NCBI RefSeq assembly: GCF_018918345.1
Contig: NZ_JAHLQI010000006.1
Coordinates: 1 to 64,000, forward strand
Reading direction: 5' to 3'
DNA: 64,000 nt
Origin: Butyricicoccus intestinisimiae
Lineage (GTDB): Bacteria > Bacillota > Clostridia > Oscillospirales > Butyricicoccaceae
Both the position numbers and the translations under genes were made by a program. This document shows, piece after piece, positions 51,124-62,166 of this stretch. Below the pieces are notes generated by a model, which ran no database searches, was not told the origin of the DNA, and was given only the letters and a program-made list of their open reading frames with translations. Each line of letters starts with the position of its first letter. Within the stretch, counting starts at the first letter, position 1.

Positions 51124-52263
51124 GTGAGAACAAAGTTTTTGGTTTGTCTGCTGCTGGCTGTGTGTCTCGGTATGGGTCGAGCAAACGCGTATTCTGCACA
51201 GGCGTATGCCGTGCTGGATGCAGATACTGGTGTTTTGCTGGATGGTGCCAATGAAACACAGCAGCTGCCCATGGCGAGCACGACAAAAATTATGACGGGC
51301 TTGCTGGCGGCGGAATCCGGAGCATTACAGAAAATTGTCACGGTTTCCGGTGTCAGTGCGGGCGTAGAAGGGTCATCCATGTACTTGAAACAGGGCGAAC
51401 AGCTGTCACTGCAAGACGTTTTGTATGGTTTGATGCTGTGTTCCGGCAACGATGCCGCGGCGTGCATTGCGGAAAATCTCGGCGGACAAACGGCATTTGT
51501 GCGCCGCATGAACAAACGAGCACAGCAATTAGGACTTCGCAATACGCATTTTGACAATCCCAGCGGGTTGGATGGAAAAACGCATCACACGACGGCACAG
51601 GAGCTGGCACAGCTGACGGCGGCAGCGCTGAAAAATCCTGTTTTTGCACAGATTGTTGCGACGCAGAGTTACACGTCCGGTACACGAACCATGGTCAATC
51701 ACAATAAATTGCTGCGCATGTATCCCGATGCGATCGGCGTCAAAACCGGCTATACTAGGACGGCGGGGCGCTGTTTGGTCAGTGCGGCAAAGCGAAACGG
51801 CAGAACGGTTGTGGCTGTGACGCTGCATGACGGCGATGATTGGAACGACCACATGCACATGCTGGATGCGGCATTTTCGTCTCTGCGCGAAAAGCGGGTT
51901 GGGCAGGCGGGAGATACCGCTGCGCCGATTTCCGTGCAGAGCGGAACAAAACAGAAGATACAGGCGGTGTATCAAGAGGATTTGACGACACAGCTGTTTG
52001 ACAGAGAACAGGCGGAAATTCAGATTTCCCATGCGGATTTTTTGTATGCGCCTGTACAGCAGGGCGATATTTGCGGCAGCGCAAAGCTGCTGTGCAATGG
52101 CGCCGTTCTGGACGAAACCGCGCTGATTTGCGCGCAGTCCGTCGCGCTGGATCCCGCACAGGAAGATACCGGTTTATTGGAAAAATTTCGGCATTGGTGG
52201 GATGCCGTGAGAAAGAGGGAGGCAGTATATGAAAATTACCGTGGTTTACGGGCAGAATCATAA
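51124..52263 (+). CDS. dacF: D-alanyl-D-alanine carboxypeptidase (S11, DacF-like)
   Basis: This exported penicillin-binding protein trims the terminal D-Ala from peptidoglycan stem peptides. The 379-residue protein has a signal peptide (about residues 1-23, LLAVCLGMGRANA), the serine motif STTK, SGN, and KTGYT. The C-terminal part corresponds to the PBP5 beta domain, and ends in a short hydrophilic tail with little sign of an amphipathic anchor. I favour the GTG at 51124, eight bases after GAGGGGG, over the ATG at 51118. Location next to gerW suggests the sporulation-type DacF. Confidence 0.9.
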   Translation: MRTKFLVCLLLAVCLGMGRANAYSAQAYAVLDADTGVLLDGANETQQLPMASTTKIMTGLLAAESGALQKIVTVSGVSAGVEGSSMYLKQGEQLSLQDVLYGLMLCSGNDAAACIAENLGGQTAFVRRMNKRAQQLGLRNTHFDNPSGLDGKTHHTTAQELAQLTAAALKNPVFAQIVATQSYTSGTRTMVNHNKLLRMYPDAIGVKTGYTRTAGRCLVSAAKRNGRTVVAVTLHDGDDWNDHMHMLDAAFSSLREKRVGQAGDTAAPISVQSGTKQKIQAVYQEDLTTQLFDREQAEIQISHADFLYAPVQQGDICGSAKLLCNGAVLDETALICAQSVALDPAQEDTGLLEKFRHWWDAVRKREAVYENYRGLRAES

Positions 52264-52924
52264 GGGTTCGACGTATCACATTGCACGGATGCTGGCGGAA
52301 AAATTGGACGGAGACATTTCGGAAATTTTTTTGCCGCGGGATTTTGGAGAATTTTGTGTGGGCTGCGCCAAGTGCATTTTGCACGATGCAAAAGATTGTC
52401 CGCATGCGGAAAGCCTGCAGCCCATCACACAAAAATTGGATGAAGCGGATGTTATTATTCTGGCAAGTCCGGTGTATGTCTACCATGTGACCGGCTCGAT
52501 GAAAGCACTTTTGGATCATTATGGCTGGCGCTGGATGGTACATAGACCGGAAGGCTCCATGTTCCGCAAGCAGGCGGTTTGCATTGCGACGGCGGCGGGT
52601 GCGGGCATGAAGTCGACCTGTAAAGACATGGCGGATAGTCTGTGGTACTGGGGTGTCGGCAGGGTGTATCAATATGGCACGGCGATTTATGCGATCAATT
52701 ATCAGCACATGAGTGACAAGAAAAAACGAGAGATTGAGAACAAAACAACAGCACTGGCGCGAAAAATCAAAGCACGGCACGGAAAGATACAGCCGTCACT
52801 GAAAACCAAGGCATTTTTTACCATGATGCACATTGTGCGCGGCAGGAAGGACAGCCAAGACGCCGATGCGGCGTATTGGAAACAGCAGGGATGGACGGGA
52901 AGCAGCCGTCCGTGGAAGGATTAA
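52229..52924 (+). CDS. Flavodoxin-like NAD(P)H-dependent oxidoreductase
   Basis: The 231-residue protein has the FMN loop VVYGQNHKGSTYH, a CVGCAKCILHDAKDC cysteine group, and LASPVYVYHVTGSMKALLDHYGW as flavin-binding segment. It is a paralogue in type of the protein at 14138. A basic C-terminal extension (about residues 170-231) is unusual. It begins 35 bases inside dacF with GAGGGAGG as Shine-Dalgarno site, so the two are co-translated. Confidence 0.83.
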   Translation: MKITVVYGQNHKGSTYHIARMLAEKLDGDISEIFLPRDFGEFCVGCAKCILHDAKDCPHAESLQPITQKLDEADVIILASPVYVYHVTGSMKALLDHYGWRWMVHRPEGSMFRKQAVCIATAAGAGMKSTCKDMADSLWYWGVGRVYQYGTAIYAINYQHMSDKKKREIENKTTALARKIKARHGKIQPSLKTKAFFTMMHIVRGRKDSQDADAAYWKQQGWTGSSRPWKD

Positions 52925-52927
52925 CAT

Positions 52928-53662
52928 ATGCAGGAACGACTACAAAAAATTTTATCCGGCGCGGGCGTCTGTTCGCGCCGGGCAGCGGAAAAGCTGATTG
53001 CAAGCGGTGCCGTCACCGTCAATGGAGAACAGGCACAGGTGGGAGACCGCGCAGATTTGGATACCGATACTATTTGTGTCAACGGCAGACGCATCGGTGG
53101 ACATGAGAGCTATCACACGATTGTGCTGTACAAACCGGCGGGGATTGTCACAACGATGTCGGATGAAAAAAATCGAAAGACCGTGGCACAGCTCGTCAAA
53201 AACTGTCCGGTGCGCGTCCTGCCGGTCGGCAGACTGGATCAGTACTCCGAGGGAATGTTGCTCATGACCAATGACGGCGCACTGCTCGCTGCGCTGACGC
53301 ATCCGCGCAATCACGTGGACAAAACCTATGCCGTGACGGTGCGCGGCGATGCATCCCGCATTCAGGATCTGTCTAAGCCGATGGTCATTGACGGCTATCG
53401 CATTCGGCCGGCACAGGTAAAGACAAAAAAGATGGGTACAGACGGTGTGCACGAGCTGCACATCACAATTCATGAAGGACGAAACCGGCAGATTCGCAAA
53501 ATGTGCGCGCAGTGCGGGTTCAAGGTGCTGCGCTTATGCCGCATTGCCATGGGGCCGCTGCAATTGGAGAATTCTCTGCGTCCGGGGCACTGGCGGGAGC
53601 TGACAGCGGAAGAAATGCAGGCGCTGCACCGTGCAAGCGGCTTGGAAAAAACAGACAAATGA
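52928..53662 (+). CDS. Pseudouridine synthase, RsuA/RluB/RluE/RluF family
   Basis: The 244-residue protein has an N-terminal S4 RNA-binding domain (LQKILSGAGVCSRRAAEKLI) and a catalytic domain with GRLDQYSEGMLLMTNDG, where the Asp is the nucleophile, and GRNRQIRKM. It converts uridine to pseudouridine in 23S rRNA, most likely at the RluB position near 2605. The substrate position is inferred from the usual partner in the scpAB neighbourhood. Confidence 0.92.
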   Translation: MQERLQKILSGAGVCSRRAAEKLIASGAVTVNGEQAQVGDRADLDTDTICVNGRRIGGHESYHTIVLYKPAGIVTTMSDEKNRKTVAQLVKNCPVRVLPVGRLDQYSEGMLLMTNDGALLAALTHPRNHVDKTYAVTVRGDASRIQDLSKPMVIDGYRIRPAQVKTKKMGTDGVHELHITIHEGRNRQIRKMCAQCGFKVLRLCRIAMGPLQLENSLRPGHWRELTAEEMQALHRASGLEKTDK

Positions 53663-53703
53663 TGGCATTCCGGCACAAATTTTGCAATTTGCATGAGAAA
53701 CAC

Positions 53704-53732
53704 TTGCATTTTTGTTCATCAACAGATACAAT
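53704..53732 (+). promoter_or_regulatory. Promoter of the RpiR regulator gene
   Basis: TTGCAT, 17 bp, TACAAT, 48 bp before the ATG. Confidence 0.7.
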
Positions 53733-53780
53733 AAAACTACAGAAATTGTGAAACCCGTATGTGTATAAGAGGCAGAAACT

Positions 53781-54644
53781 ATGAATGATTTGATGAACAA
53801 AATACAGAACAATCTGTCCACGTTTTCCAAGGGACAGCGTTTGATTGCGAAGTATATCATTGAACACTATGATAAAGCGGCATTTTTGACCGCAAGCAAA
53901 CTCGGCTCGACGGTCGGCGTCAGCGAATCCACGGTGGTGCGTTTTGCCACGGAGCTGGGCTATGCAGGTTATCCTCAGCTGCAAAAGGCGCTGCAGGAGA
54001 TGATTCGAAACAAGCTGACGGCCGTACAGCGTATGGAAGTGACCAGCGACAGAATGGGCGATCAGGATATTCTGCGCTCCGTGCTGTCCTCGGACATCGA
54101 CAAAATCCGCATGACGCTGGATGAAATTGACCGCAATTCCTTCCAGAGCGCCGTAGAAGCGATTTTGCACGCCAAGAATATTTATATTCTCGGCGTCCGT
54201 TCCTCGGCGTCCCTGTCGGGATTTATCGGCTTCTATTTCAATCTGATGTTCGACAACGTCAAGCTGATTCACACGAACAGCGTGAGCGAAATCTTTGAGC
54301 AGATTTTGCGCGTCGGCGAGGGTGATGTGGTGTTTGGCGTCAGCTTCCCGCGCTATTCCAAGCGCACGCTCAAGGCGCTGGAGTATTCGAAAAAGTCCGG
54401 CGCGACGGTCATCGCGCTGACAGACAGCCAGCTGTCTCCGCTGAGCCAGACGGCAGATTATACGCTGCTCGCAAAGAGCGACATGGCTTCGTTTGTCGAT
54501 TCGCTGGTCGCACCGCTCAGCGTCGTCAACGCGCTGATTGTCGCCATCGGCATGCGCAAGCAGCAGGAAATCAGCGAGACCTTTAATCATCTGGAATCCA
54601 TTTGGGACGAATATGAGGTATATGAGAAACTCGACAATGAATAA
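53781..54644 (+). CDS. MurR/RpiR-family transcriptional regulator
   Basis: The 287-residue protein has an N-terminal helix-turn-helix (LGSTVGVSESTVVRFATELGYAGYPQLQKAL) and a C-terminal SIS sugar-isomerase fold (NIYILGVRSSASLSGFIGFYF, RYSKRTLKALEYSKKSGATVIALTDS). RpiR regulators respond to phosphosugars. The usual target, a sugar operon, is not adjacent; instead a flavoprotein gene overlaps its end, so its signal remains unknown. Confidence 0.9.
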   Translation: MNDLMNKIQNNLSTFSKGQRLIAKYIIEHYDKAAFLTASKLGSTVGVSESTVVRFATELGYAGYPQLQKALQEMIRNKLTAVQRMEVTSDRMGDQDILRSVLSSDIDKIRMTLDEIDRNSFQSAVEAILHAKNIYILGVRSSASLSGFIGFYFNLMFDNVKLIHTNSVSEIFEQILRVGEGDVVFGVSFPRYSKRTLKALEYSKKSGATVIALTDSQLSPLSQTADYTLLAKSDMASFVDSLVAPLSVVNALIVAIGMRKQQEISETFNHLESIWDEYEVYEKLDNE

Positions 54645-55878
54645 TTCTATAACAGTCGCAGTGATTGGAGCCGGCGCAGCCGGTCTGATGGCTGCCGGAA
54701 CAGCAGCACAGCAGGGCGCCCGCGTGCTGCTGTTTGAGCGCAATGAAAAAGTGGGACGCAAGCTGGCGATTACAGGCAAGGGGCGCTGCAACGTCACCAA
54801 CAACTGTGACATGCAGGAATTTTTGACGCATGTGCCGCAAAATCCGCGCTTTTTGTACAGTGCATTGGGTGCGTTTTCCATACAGGACACCATGAAGTTC
54901 TTTGAGGAACTGGGCGTACCGCTCAAAACCGAGCGCGGCAACCGCGTGTTTCCGCAGTCGGACAAGGCGCGGGATATTGTAGACGCGTTGTTTTTCTGGG
55001 TCAAGCGCTGCGGCGTGACGATTGTACAGGAGCGTGTGACCGGCATCCAGACCGATGAAACCGGTGTTGTCGGTGTCAAGACCGAGGGCAAGCTGCACCG
55101 CGCGGACCGCGTGATTGTGGCAACCGGCGGCAAATCGTATCCGCTGACCGGCTCGACCGGTGACGGCTATGCCTGGGCACAGGAGCTTGGACACAAGGTG
55201 ACACCGCTGCGCGCTTCGCTGGTTCCGCTGGTCTGTCCGGGAAAAACCTGCCCGCGTTTGCAGGGACTGCCGCTCAAAAATGTCACGCTGACAATTTTTG
55301 AGAACAATAAAAAGCTGTATGAGGGCTTTGGCGAGATGCTGTTTACACATTTCGGCATTTCCGGCCCGCTGGTGCTCAGCGCATCTTCTCATATGCGCAA
55401 GTGGGACAAGGCAACGTATCGGGCAGAGATTGACTTGAAGCCGGCGTTGGACGAAGCTGTGTTGGACAAGCGCATCCTATCGGACTTTTCGCAGGAATTG
55501 AACACGGATTTCCGCAACTCGCTCGGCGGGCTGCTGCCGCGCAAGCTGATTCCGATTGTCGTTGAGCGTACAGAGATTGACCCGCACCAAAAGGTCAATG
55601 CGATTACCAAAAAACAGCGGCAGAAGCTCGTGCAGGAACTCAAGCATTTTGCGCTGGATATTACACAGCCGGGACCGATTGAGGACGCGATTATCACATC
55701 CGGCGGCGTATCAGTCAAAGATATTGTACCTAAGACGATGGAGTCCAAAAAGGTGCCGAATCTGTACTTTGCCGGAGAAATTATGGACGTGGACGCGTAC
55801 ACCGGCGGATTTAATTTGCAGATTGCGTGGTCGACCGGCTATCTGGCAGGATTGCATGCCGGAAGTGACCGCGCGTGA
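54637..55878 (+). CDS. BaiN/HI0933-family FAD-dependent oxidoreductase
   Basis: The 413-residue flavoprotein has an N-terminal FAD-binding loop VIGAGAAGLMAAGTAA, GRKLAITGKGRCNVTNN, a VIVATGGKSYPLTGSTGDGY segment, and a C-terminal ITSGGVSVKDI and GEIMDVDAYTGGFNLQIAWSTG. Members include the BaiN enzyme of bile acid 7-dehydroxylation and many of unknown role, so a bile acid function should not be assumed. It overlaps the RpiR gene by eight bases. Confidence 0.9.
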   Translation: MNNSITVAVIGAGAAGLMAAGTAAQQGARVLLFERNEKVGRKLAITGKGRCNVTNNCDMQEFLTHVPQNPRFLYSALGAFSIQDTMKFFEELGVPLKTERGNRVFPQSDKARDIVDALFFWVKRCGVTIVQERVTGIQTDETGVVGVKTEGKLHRADRVIVATGGKSYPLTGSTGDGYAWAQELGHKVTPLRASLVPLVCPGKTCPRLQGLPLKNVTLTIFENNKKLYEGFGEMLFTHFGISGPLVLSASSHMRKWDKATYRAEIDLKPALDEAVLDKRILSDFSQELNTDFRNSLGGLLPRKLIPIVVERTEIDPHQKVNAITKKQRQKLVQELKHFALDITQPGPIEDAIITSGGVSVKDIVPKTMESKKVPNLYFAGEIMDVDAYTGGFNLQIAWSTGYLAGLHAGSDRA

Positions 55879-55898
55879 ATAAAAGTGAGGAAAGATAT

Positions 55899-56576
55899 AT
55901 GAAAACCATTGCAGTTGCAATTGACGGCCCGTCCGGCGCAGGAAAAAGCACGATTGCTCGTGCGGCTGCCGGACATTTGGGCTTTGTGTATGTGGACACG
56001 GGCGCGATGTACCGCACGATTGGTCTGGCGGTATGCCGCGCAGGCATCGCGCTGGGACAGACCGAGCGCATCCAGTCGGTGCTGGACAGCGGAATTCAGG
56101 TGAGCCTGAAGTATGAACAGGGCGTGCAGCATGTACTGCTCGATGGTGAGGATGTCTCTGCGTCCATTCGCACACCGGAGATGTCCAAGTATGCATCGTT
56201 TGTGTCTGCGGTTCCGGCAGTGCGTGCTTTTTTGCTGCAGACGCAGCGGGAGATGGCGAAAACGCACAATGTCATCATGGACGGACGCGACATCGGCACC
56301 GTCATTTTGCCGGATGCAGAGGTCAAGATTTTCTTGACCGCATCGGCGCAGGCGCGTTCCAAGCGCCGGTTTATTGAGCTGCGGGAAAAGGGCGAAGATG
56401 TCACATTGGAAGAGGTGCTCGCAGACATGAAGCAGCGCGATCACGACGATGAGACCCGCGCCGCCGCACCGCTCAAGCAAGCGGAAGATGCGATTCTCGT
56501 AGACACGAGCGAACTGACACTGGAGCAGTCGATTGCGGCGGTAGAAGCTGTGATTCGTCCGGCGCTGGAGGGCTGA
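55899..56576 (+). CDS. cmk: Cytidylate kinase
   Basis: Cmk phosphorylates CMP and dCMP. The 225-residue P-loop kinase shows AIDGPSGAGKST, YVDTGAMYRTIGL, VIMDGRDIGTVILPDAEVKIFLTAS, and DHDDETRAAAPL. The usual length is 220-230. The ATG at 55899 follows GAGGAAAG; a slightly longer GTG-start reading overlaps the flavoprotein stop and lacks support. Order cmk-plsC-ispH is common in clostridia. Confidence 0.96.
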   Translation: MKTIAVAIDGPSGAGKSTIARAAAGHLGFVYVDTGAMYRTIGLAVCRAGIALGQTERIQSVLDSGIQVSLKYEQGVQHVLLDGEDVSASIRTPEMSKYASFVSAVPAVRAFLLQTQREMAKTHNVIMDGRDIGTVILPDAEVKIFLTASAQARSKRRFIELREKGEDVTLEEVLADMKQRDHDDETRAAAPLKQAEDAILVDTSELTLEQSIAAVEAVIRPALEG

Positions 56577-56578
56577 GC

Positions 56579-57166
56579 ATGAAATACAACCGTACCTTTC
56601 AGGCGTTGGCGATTCCGATTGTCAATGTATACGACCATCTGAAATATAATTATCACGTCATTGGACGCGAAAAGGTGCCGGACGGCGGCTGTGTGCTGGT
56701 GGCAAACCACACGCAGTGGGCGGATCCGGTGCTTGTCGGCACGGCGCTCGGCAATCAGTATCCGCTTGTGGCGATGGCGAAAAAAGAGCTGTTTCAAATC
56801 AAGCTGCTCGGGCCGCTCATCTCGGCGCTCGGCGCATTTCCGGTTGACCGCGGTACAGCGGACATCGGAGCGATTAAAACCTCGCTCAAAGCAGTCAAAG
56901 AGGGAAAGAAGCTGCTGATTTTTCCGGAAGGCGGCACCAAGCACAAAGCAGGCGATGAGGCGAAGGTTGGCGCGGCGATGATTGCCGCACGCACCGGTGC
57001 GCCGATTGTGCCGATTTATATATCGGAAAATAAGAAATTTCGCTCAAAGGTTTATGTGGTTTTCGGCGATGCGTATATACCGGAAAAAACCAAGTCCAAA
57101 GACGGCTATCGCGCGATTGCGGACGATATGATGCGCCGCATTTACGCGCTGAAGGAGACGATATAA
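56579..57166 (+). CDS. plsC: 1-acyl-sn-glycerol-3-phosphate acyltransferase
   Basis: PlsC makes phosphatidic acid. The 195-residue protein has the catalytic NHTQWAD (NHxxxxD), AMAKKELF, and FPEGGTKHK motifs, with a weakly hydrophobic N-terminus for membrane association. Length is slightly short, as in other Firmicutes. It begins two bases after the cmk stop. Confidence 0.93.
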   Translation: MKYNRTFQALAIPIVNVYDHLKYNYHVIGREKVPDGGCVLVANHTQWADPVLVGTALGNQYPLVAMAKKELFQIKLLGPLISALGAFPVDRGTADIGAIKTSLKAVKEGKKLLIFPEGGTKHKAGDEAKVGAAMIAARTGAPIVPIYISENKKFRSKVYVVFGDAYIPEKTKSKDGYRAIADDMMRRIYALKETI

Positions 57167-57167
57167 C

Positions 57168-59108
57168 ATGGTAACAGTCGCAAAAACAGCGGGCTTTTGC
57201 TTTGGCGTGCAACGGGCGGTGGACATGGCGGAGAAAGCCTGTCAGGAGTACGGCTGCATTTGGGCGCTGGGCGATATTATTCACAATGCGCACGAGGTCG
57301 GACGTCTGGAAAAACTGGGCGTGCACAAGGCGGAAGATGTCGCGGATATTCCGGACGGTGTGCCGGTGCTCATTCGCGCGCATGGCGTGCCGGAGCGCGT
57401 CGTGCAGCAGCTGGAACAGAAAGGCTGCCGCATTGTCGATGCCACGTGTCCGTTCGTCGGAAAGATTCACCGGATTGTGCGCGAGGAGAGCGAGCAGGGA
57501 CGCCGAATCATCATCATCGGCTCCCGTAATCATCCGGAAGTCGTTGGCATTCAGGGCTGGTGCGGCACATCCGAGGTGTACGAAACGCCGGAGGAACTGC
57601 GTGCAGCACTGGAGAAAATCGGCAAAAATGGAGAAAATTTACAGAAAATTCCAGTCAGTGTGGTTGCGCAGACCACCATCAACAGGGAAATCTTTGATAT
57701 TTGCGGTAAAATTATAAAAAAACAGTGTACAAACGCAAAAATATTTGGTACAATATGTAATGCAACGGACGAGCGCCAAGCGGAAGCTCGTCTACTGGCT
57801 GGCAAATCGGACATTATGATTGTGATTGGCGACCGAAAAAGCTCTAACACAAAGCGTCTGTATGAAATTAGCACGTCACTGTGTGATCATGTGCTATACA
57901 TCGAAGATGCCACTGGGCTTACGGGAAATGAGATCCAGGGTATGGAGCAACCATTTATCGGGATTACAGCAGGCGCGTCCACGCCAGCCTGGATAATTAA
58001 GGAGGTCAGAAACATTATGAGCGAAGAGACAAGAATTGAAACCGGCAGCGAAGATTTTGCTGCTATGCTGGAGGAATCCTTCAAGACTTTAAATACAGGA
58101 GATAAGGTAACCGGTACTGTTCTGAAGATCACCCCGAACGAAGTTCACGTAGATCTGGGCGTAAAGCACGCTGCTTACATCCCGACCCATGAGCTGTCCG
58201 ACGATCCGTCCTTCAACGCTGAGGAGAGCATCCACGTAGGCGACGACATCGAAGCTGTTGTTGTTCGCGTAAACGACGCAGAGGGCACCATTGTACTGTC
58301 CAAGAAGCGCGTAGACCAGATGAAGGGCTGGGAGTCCATCGAGGACGCAAAGGAAAATAAGACCATCATCGAGGGCAAGGTTAACGAAGAGAACAAGGGC
58401 GGCGTTGTTGCTAACGCATTTGGCATCCGCGTATTCATCCCGGCTTCTCAGACCGGTATCCCGAAGGGCCAGCCGCTGAGCCAGCTGGTAGGTCAGACTG
58501 CACGTTTCCGCATCACCGAGATCAACCGTCAGCGCAAGCGCGTGGTTGGTTCCATCCGTGCGGTACAGCAGGAAGAGCGTCGCGCTGCTGCTGAGAAGGT
58601 TTGGAGCGAGATCGAAGTTGGCAACGAGTACACCGGTACCGTGAAGTCCCTGACTTCTTACGGCGCATTCGTAGACATCGGCGGCGTTGATGGCATGATC
58701 CACATCTCCGAGCTGTCTTGGGGCCGCATCAAGCATCCGTCCGAGGTTGTAAACGTTGGCGATACCGTAAACGTTTACGTAATCGGTCTGGATCGTGAGA
58801 ACAAGAAGATTTCCCTGGGCTACAAGCGTCCGGAAGACAATCCGTGGAACGTATTCACCGCAAACTACGAAGTTGGCGACACCGCTACCGTTCGCATCCT
58901 GAAGTTCATGCCGTTCGGTGCATTTGCTCAGATCATCCCGGGCGTTGACGGCCTGATCCACATTTCTCAGATTGCAAACCGCCGCATCGAGAAGCCGGAA
59001 GACGTTCTGTCCAAGGATGAAGAAGTAGAAGCTAAGATCATTGACATTGATCCGGAGAAGCAGAAGGTTTCCCTGTCTATCCGCGCTCTGCTGAACGACG
59101 ACGAATAA
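57168..59108 (+). CDS. ispH-rpsA: Fused IspH (HMBPP reductase) and ribosomal protein S1
   Basis: The 646-residue frame joins two proteins, a fusion well known in clostridia. Residues 1-280 are IspH, which makes IPP and DMAPP with a 4Fe-4S cluster bound by Cys11, Cys94 and Cys197. From about residue 284 follow four S1 RNA-binding domains, such as [22 protein letters not shown] and [31 protein letters not shown]. Exactly at the junction, AAGGAGGT lies ten bases before an in-frame ATG at 58017, which could start S1 alone. A terminator follows. Confidence 0.95.
   Translation: MVTVAKTAGFCFGVQRAVDMAEKACQEYGCIWALGDIIHNAHEVGRLEKLGVHKAEDVADIPDGVPVLIRAHGVPERVVQQLEQKGCRIVDATCPFVGKIHRIVREESEQGRRIIIIGSRNHPEVVGIQGWCGTSEVYETPEELRAALEKIGKNGENLQKIPVSVVAQTTINREIFDICGKIIKKQCTNAKIFGTICNATDERQAEARLLAGKSDIMIVIGDRKSSNTKRLYEISTSLCDHVLYIEDATGLTGNEIQGMEQPFIGITAGASTPAWIIKEVRNIMSEETRIETGSEDFAAMLEESFKTLNTGDKVTGTVLKITPNEVHVDLGVKHAAYIPTHELSDDPSFNAEESIHVGDDIEAVVVRVNDAEGTIVLSKKRVDQMKGWESIEDAKENKTIIEGKVNEENKGGVVANAFGIRVFIPASQTGIPKGQPLSQLVGQTARFRITEINRQRKRVVGSIRAVQQEERRAAAEKVWSEIEVGNEYTGTVKSLTSYGAFVDIGGVDGMIHISELSWGRIKHPSEVVNVGDTVNVYVIGLDRENKKISLGYKRPEDNPWNVFTANYEVGDTATVRILKFMPFGAFAQIIPGVDGLIHISQIANRRIEKPEDVLSKDEEVEAKIIDIDPEKQKVSLSIRALLNDDE
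57999..58019 (+). promoter_or_regulatory. Internal Shine-Dalgarno site and start for S1
   Basis: AAGGAGGT at 57999-58006 and ATG at 58017, in frame with the IspH-S1 fusion. A full-strength site at this point suggests that the S1 part is also translated by itself. Confidence 0.65.
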
Positions 59109-59130
59109 TTTTATTATTTGAATCAATGGG

Positions 59131-59164
59131 GAGCATCCGCGTTTGCGGGTGCTCTTCTTTTTTT
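59131..59164 (+). terminator. Terminator after ispH-rpsA
   Basis: GAGCATCCGC pairs with GCGGGTGCTC (one G-T pair), then a T-rich tail. Confidence 0.85.
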
Positions 59165-59221
59165 GTGTCACGGCAAATCGCAGGCGCATATCCTGCTCTC
59201 ACAAAGAGAGGGGGCGGCGCA

Positions 59222-59827
59222 ATGCGCAGACATAGAAAGGGCAAGATCCTGCTGTGCGTGACACTCACAGGGCTGCTTTTGATTCCGGCCATGGCTGCCG
59301 CTGTCCTGCGTCCCAAATTGGCTGTATACGCAGAGAATTATGTACAGTATCAGGCAACGAGCAAGATGGAACACGCTGTGGCGAGCTGTGCCGATCAGAT
59401 GGAAGAAATCGGAACACTGCATCGGGATGAAACCGGCGCGGTGACCGCGCTCACGACAAATTCAGCCGCCGTCAATCGCATTCGAACCCAGCTTGTACAG
59501 CGTGTGTACGATGAAATTGGCACGCTGGAGCATGCGCGGACATCGGTGGCGCTGGGGACGCTTGTGGATCCGCAGCTGCTCACAGGCTTCGGGCCGCAGA
59601 TTCCGTTTGGCGTGGTGTCGCTGGGCTGCGTGACAGCACAGGTGGAGTCGCAGTTTTCCAGCGCCGGCATCAATCAGACTTTGTATGAGGTCTCTGTGAC
59701 GATCTGTGCGGATTTCTCGCTGCAATTGCTCGGCACGGCGAAAAGCATGACGGTGCGGGCAAACTATCCGCTGGAAGAGAGCATTCTTGTCGGAGATGTG
59801 CCAATGATTTCCGCAAATTCAAAATAA
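59222..59827 (+). CDS. yunB: Sporulation protein YunB
   Basis: The 201-residue protein has an N-terminal membrane helix (about residues 8-26) and the YunB pattern: PKLAVYAENYVQYQATSKMEHAV, FGPQIPFGVVSLGCVTAQVESQFSSAGINQTLYEVSVTI, and a late VRANYPLEESILVGDVP. In Bacillus it belongs to the mother-cell SigE regulon. The ATG at 59222 follows a GAGAGGGGG site; an extension to the left crosses the upstream terminator. Confidence 0.92.
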   Translation: MRRHRKGKILLCVTLTGLLLIPAMAAAVLRPKLAVYAENYVQYQATSKMEHAVASCADQMEEIGTLHRDETGAVTALTTNSAAVNRIRTQLVQRVYDEIGTLEHARTSVALGTLVDPQLLTGFGPQIPFGVVSLGCVTAQVESQFSSAGINQTLYEVSVTICADFSLQLLGTAKSMTVRANYPLEESILVGDVPMISANSK

Positions 59828-59868
59828 CCTCTTTTTCTGCACGGATATTTTTGCTATAATAGATATGA

Positions 59869-61868
<2,000 letters not shown>

Positions 61869-61869
<1 letters not shown>

Positions 61870-62153
61870 TGGCTATTACGAGAGAAAATGTCGAATATAT
61901 CGCCAATCTGGCGCGTCTTGACCCAAAGGGCAAGGGCTTTGACAAAATCGCTGAGGATATGCAGGAAATCGTTGCCATGGTAGACCAGCTGCAGGAGCTG
62001 GATCTGGGCGACATCACCGATTGCATTGATACCGAGCGCAAGAACGCCATGCGCGAGGATGAAGTCGTTCCGTCTTACGACAAGGAAGAAATCCTTGCGA
62101 ATGCACCGAGCGTGGCATGCGGCGGCGTCAGCGTACCGCGTGTCGTAGAATAA
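61869..62153 (+). CDS. gatC: Aspartyl/glutamyl-tRNA amidotransferase subunit C
   Basis: GatC stabilises the GatA-GatB complex that amidates Glu-tRNA(Gln) or Asp-tRNA(Asn). The 94-residue protein begins with ITRENVEYIANLARLD, the conserved interaction helix, and ends with SVPRVVE as in the family. It overlaps ligA and precedes gatA by 13 bp. Confidence 0.95.
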
Positions 62154-62166
62154 GGGAGGCAATACC

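Noticed and set aside
54637-55878. Bile acid 7-dehydroxylation role for the BaiN-type flavoprotein
   Set aside because: No other bai gene is nearby, and the family is widespread in bacteria that do not transform bile acids.
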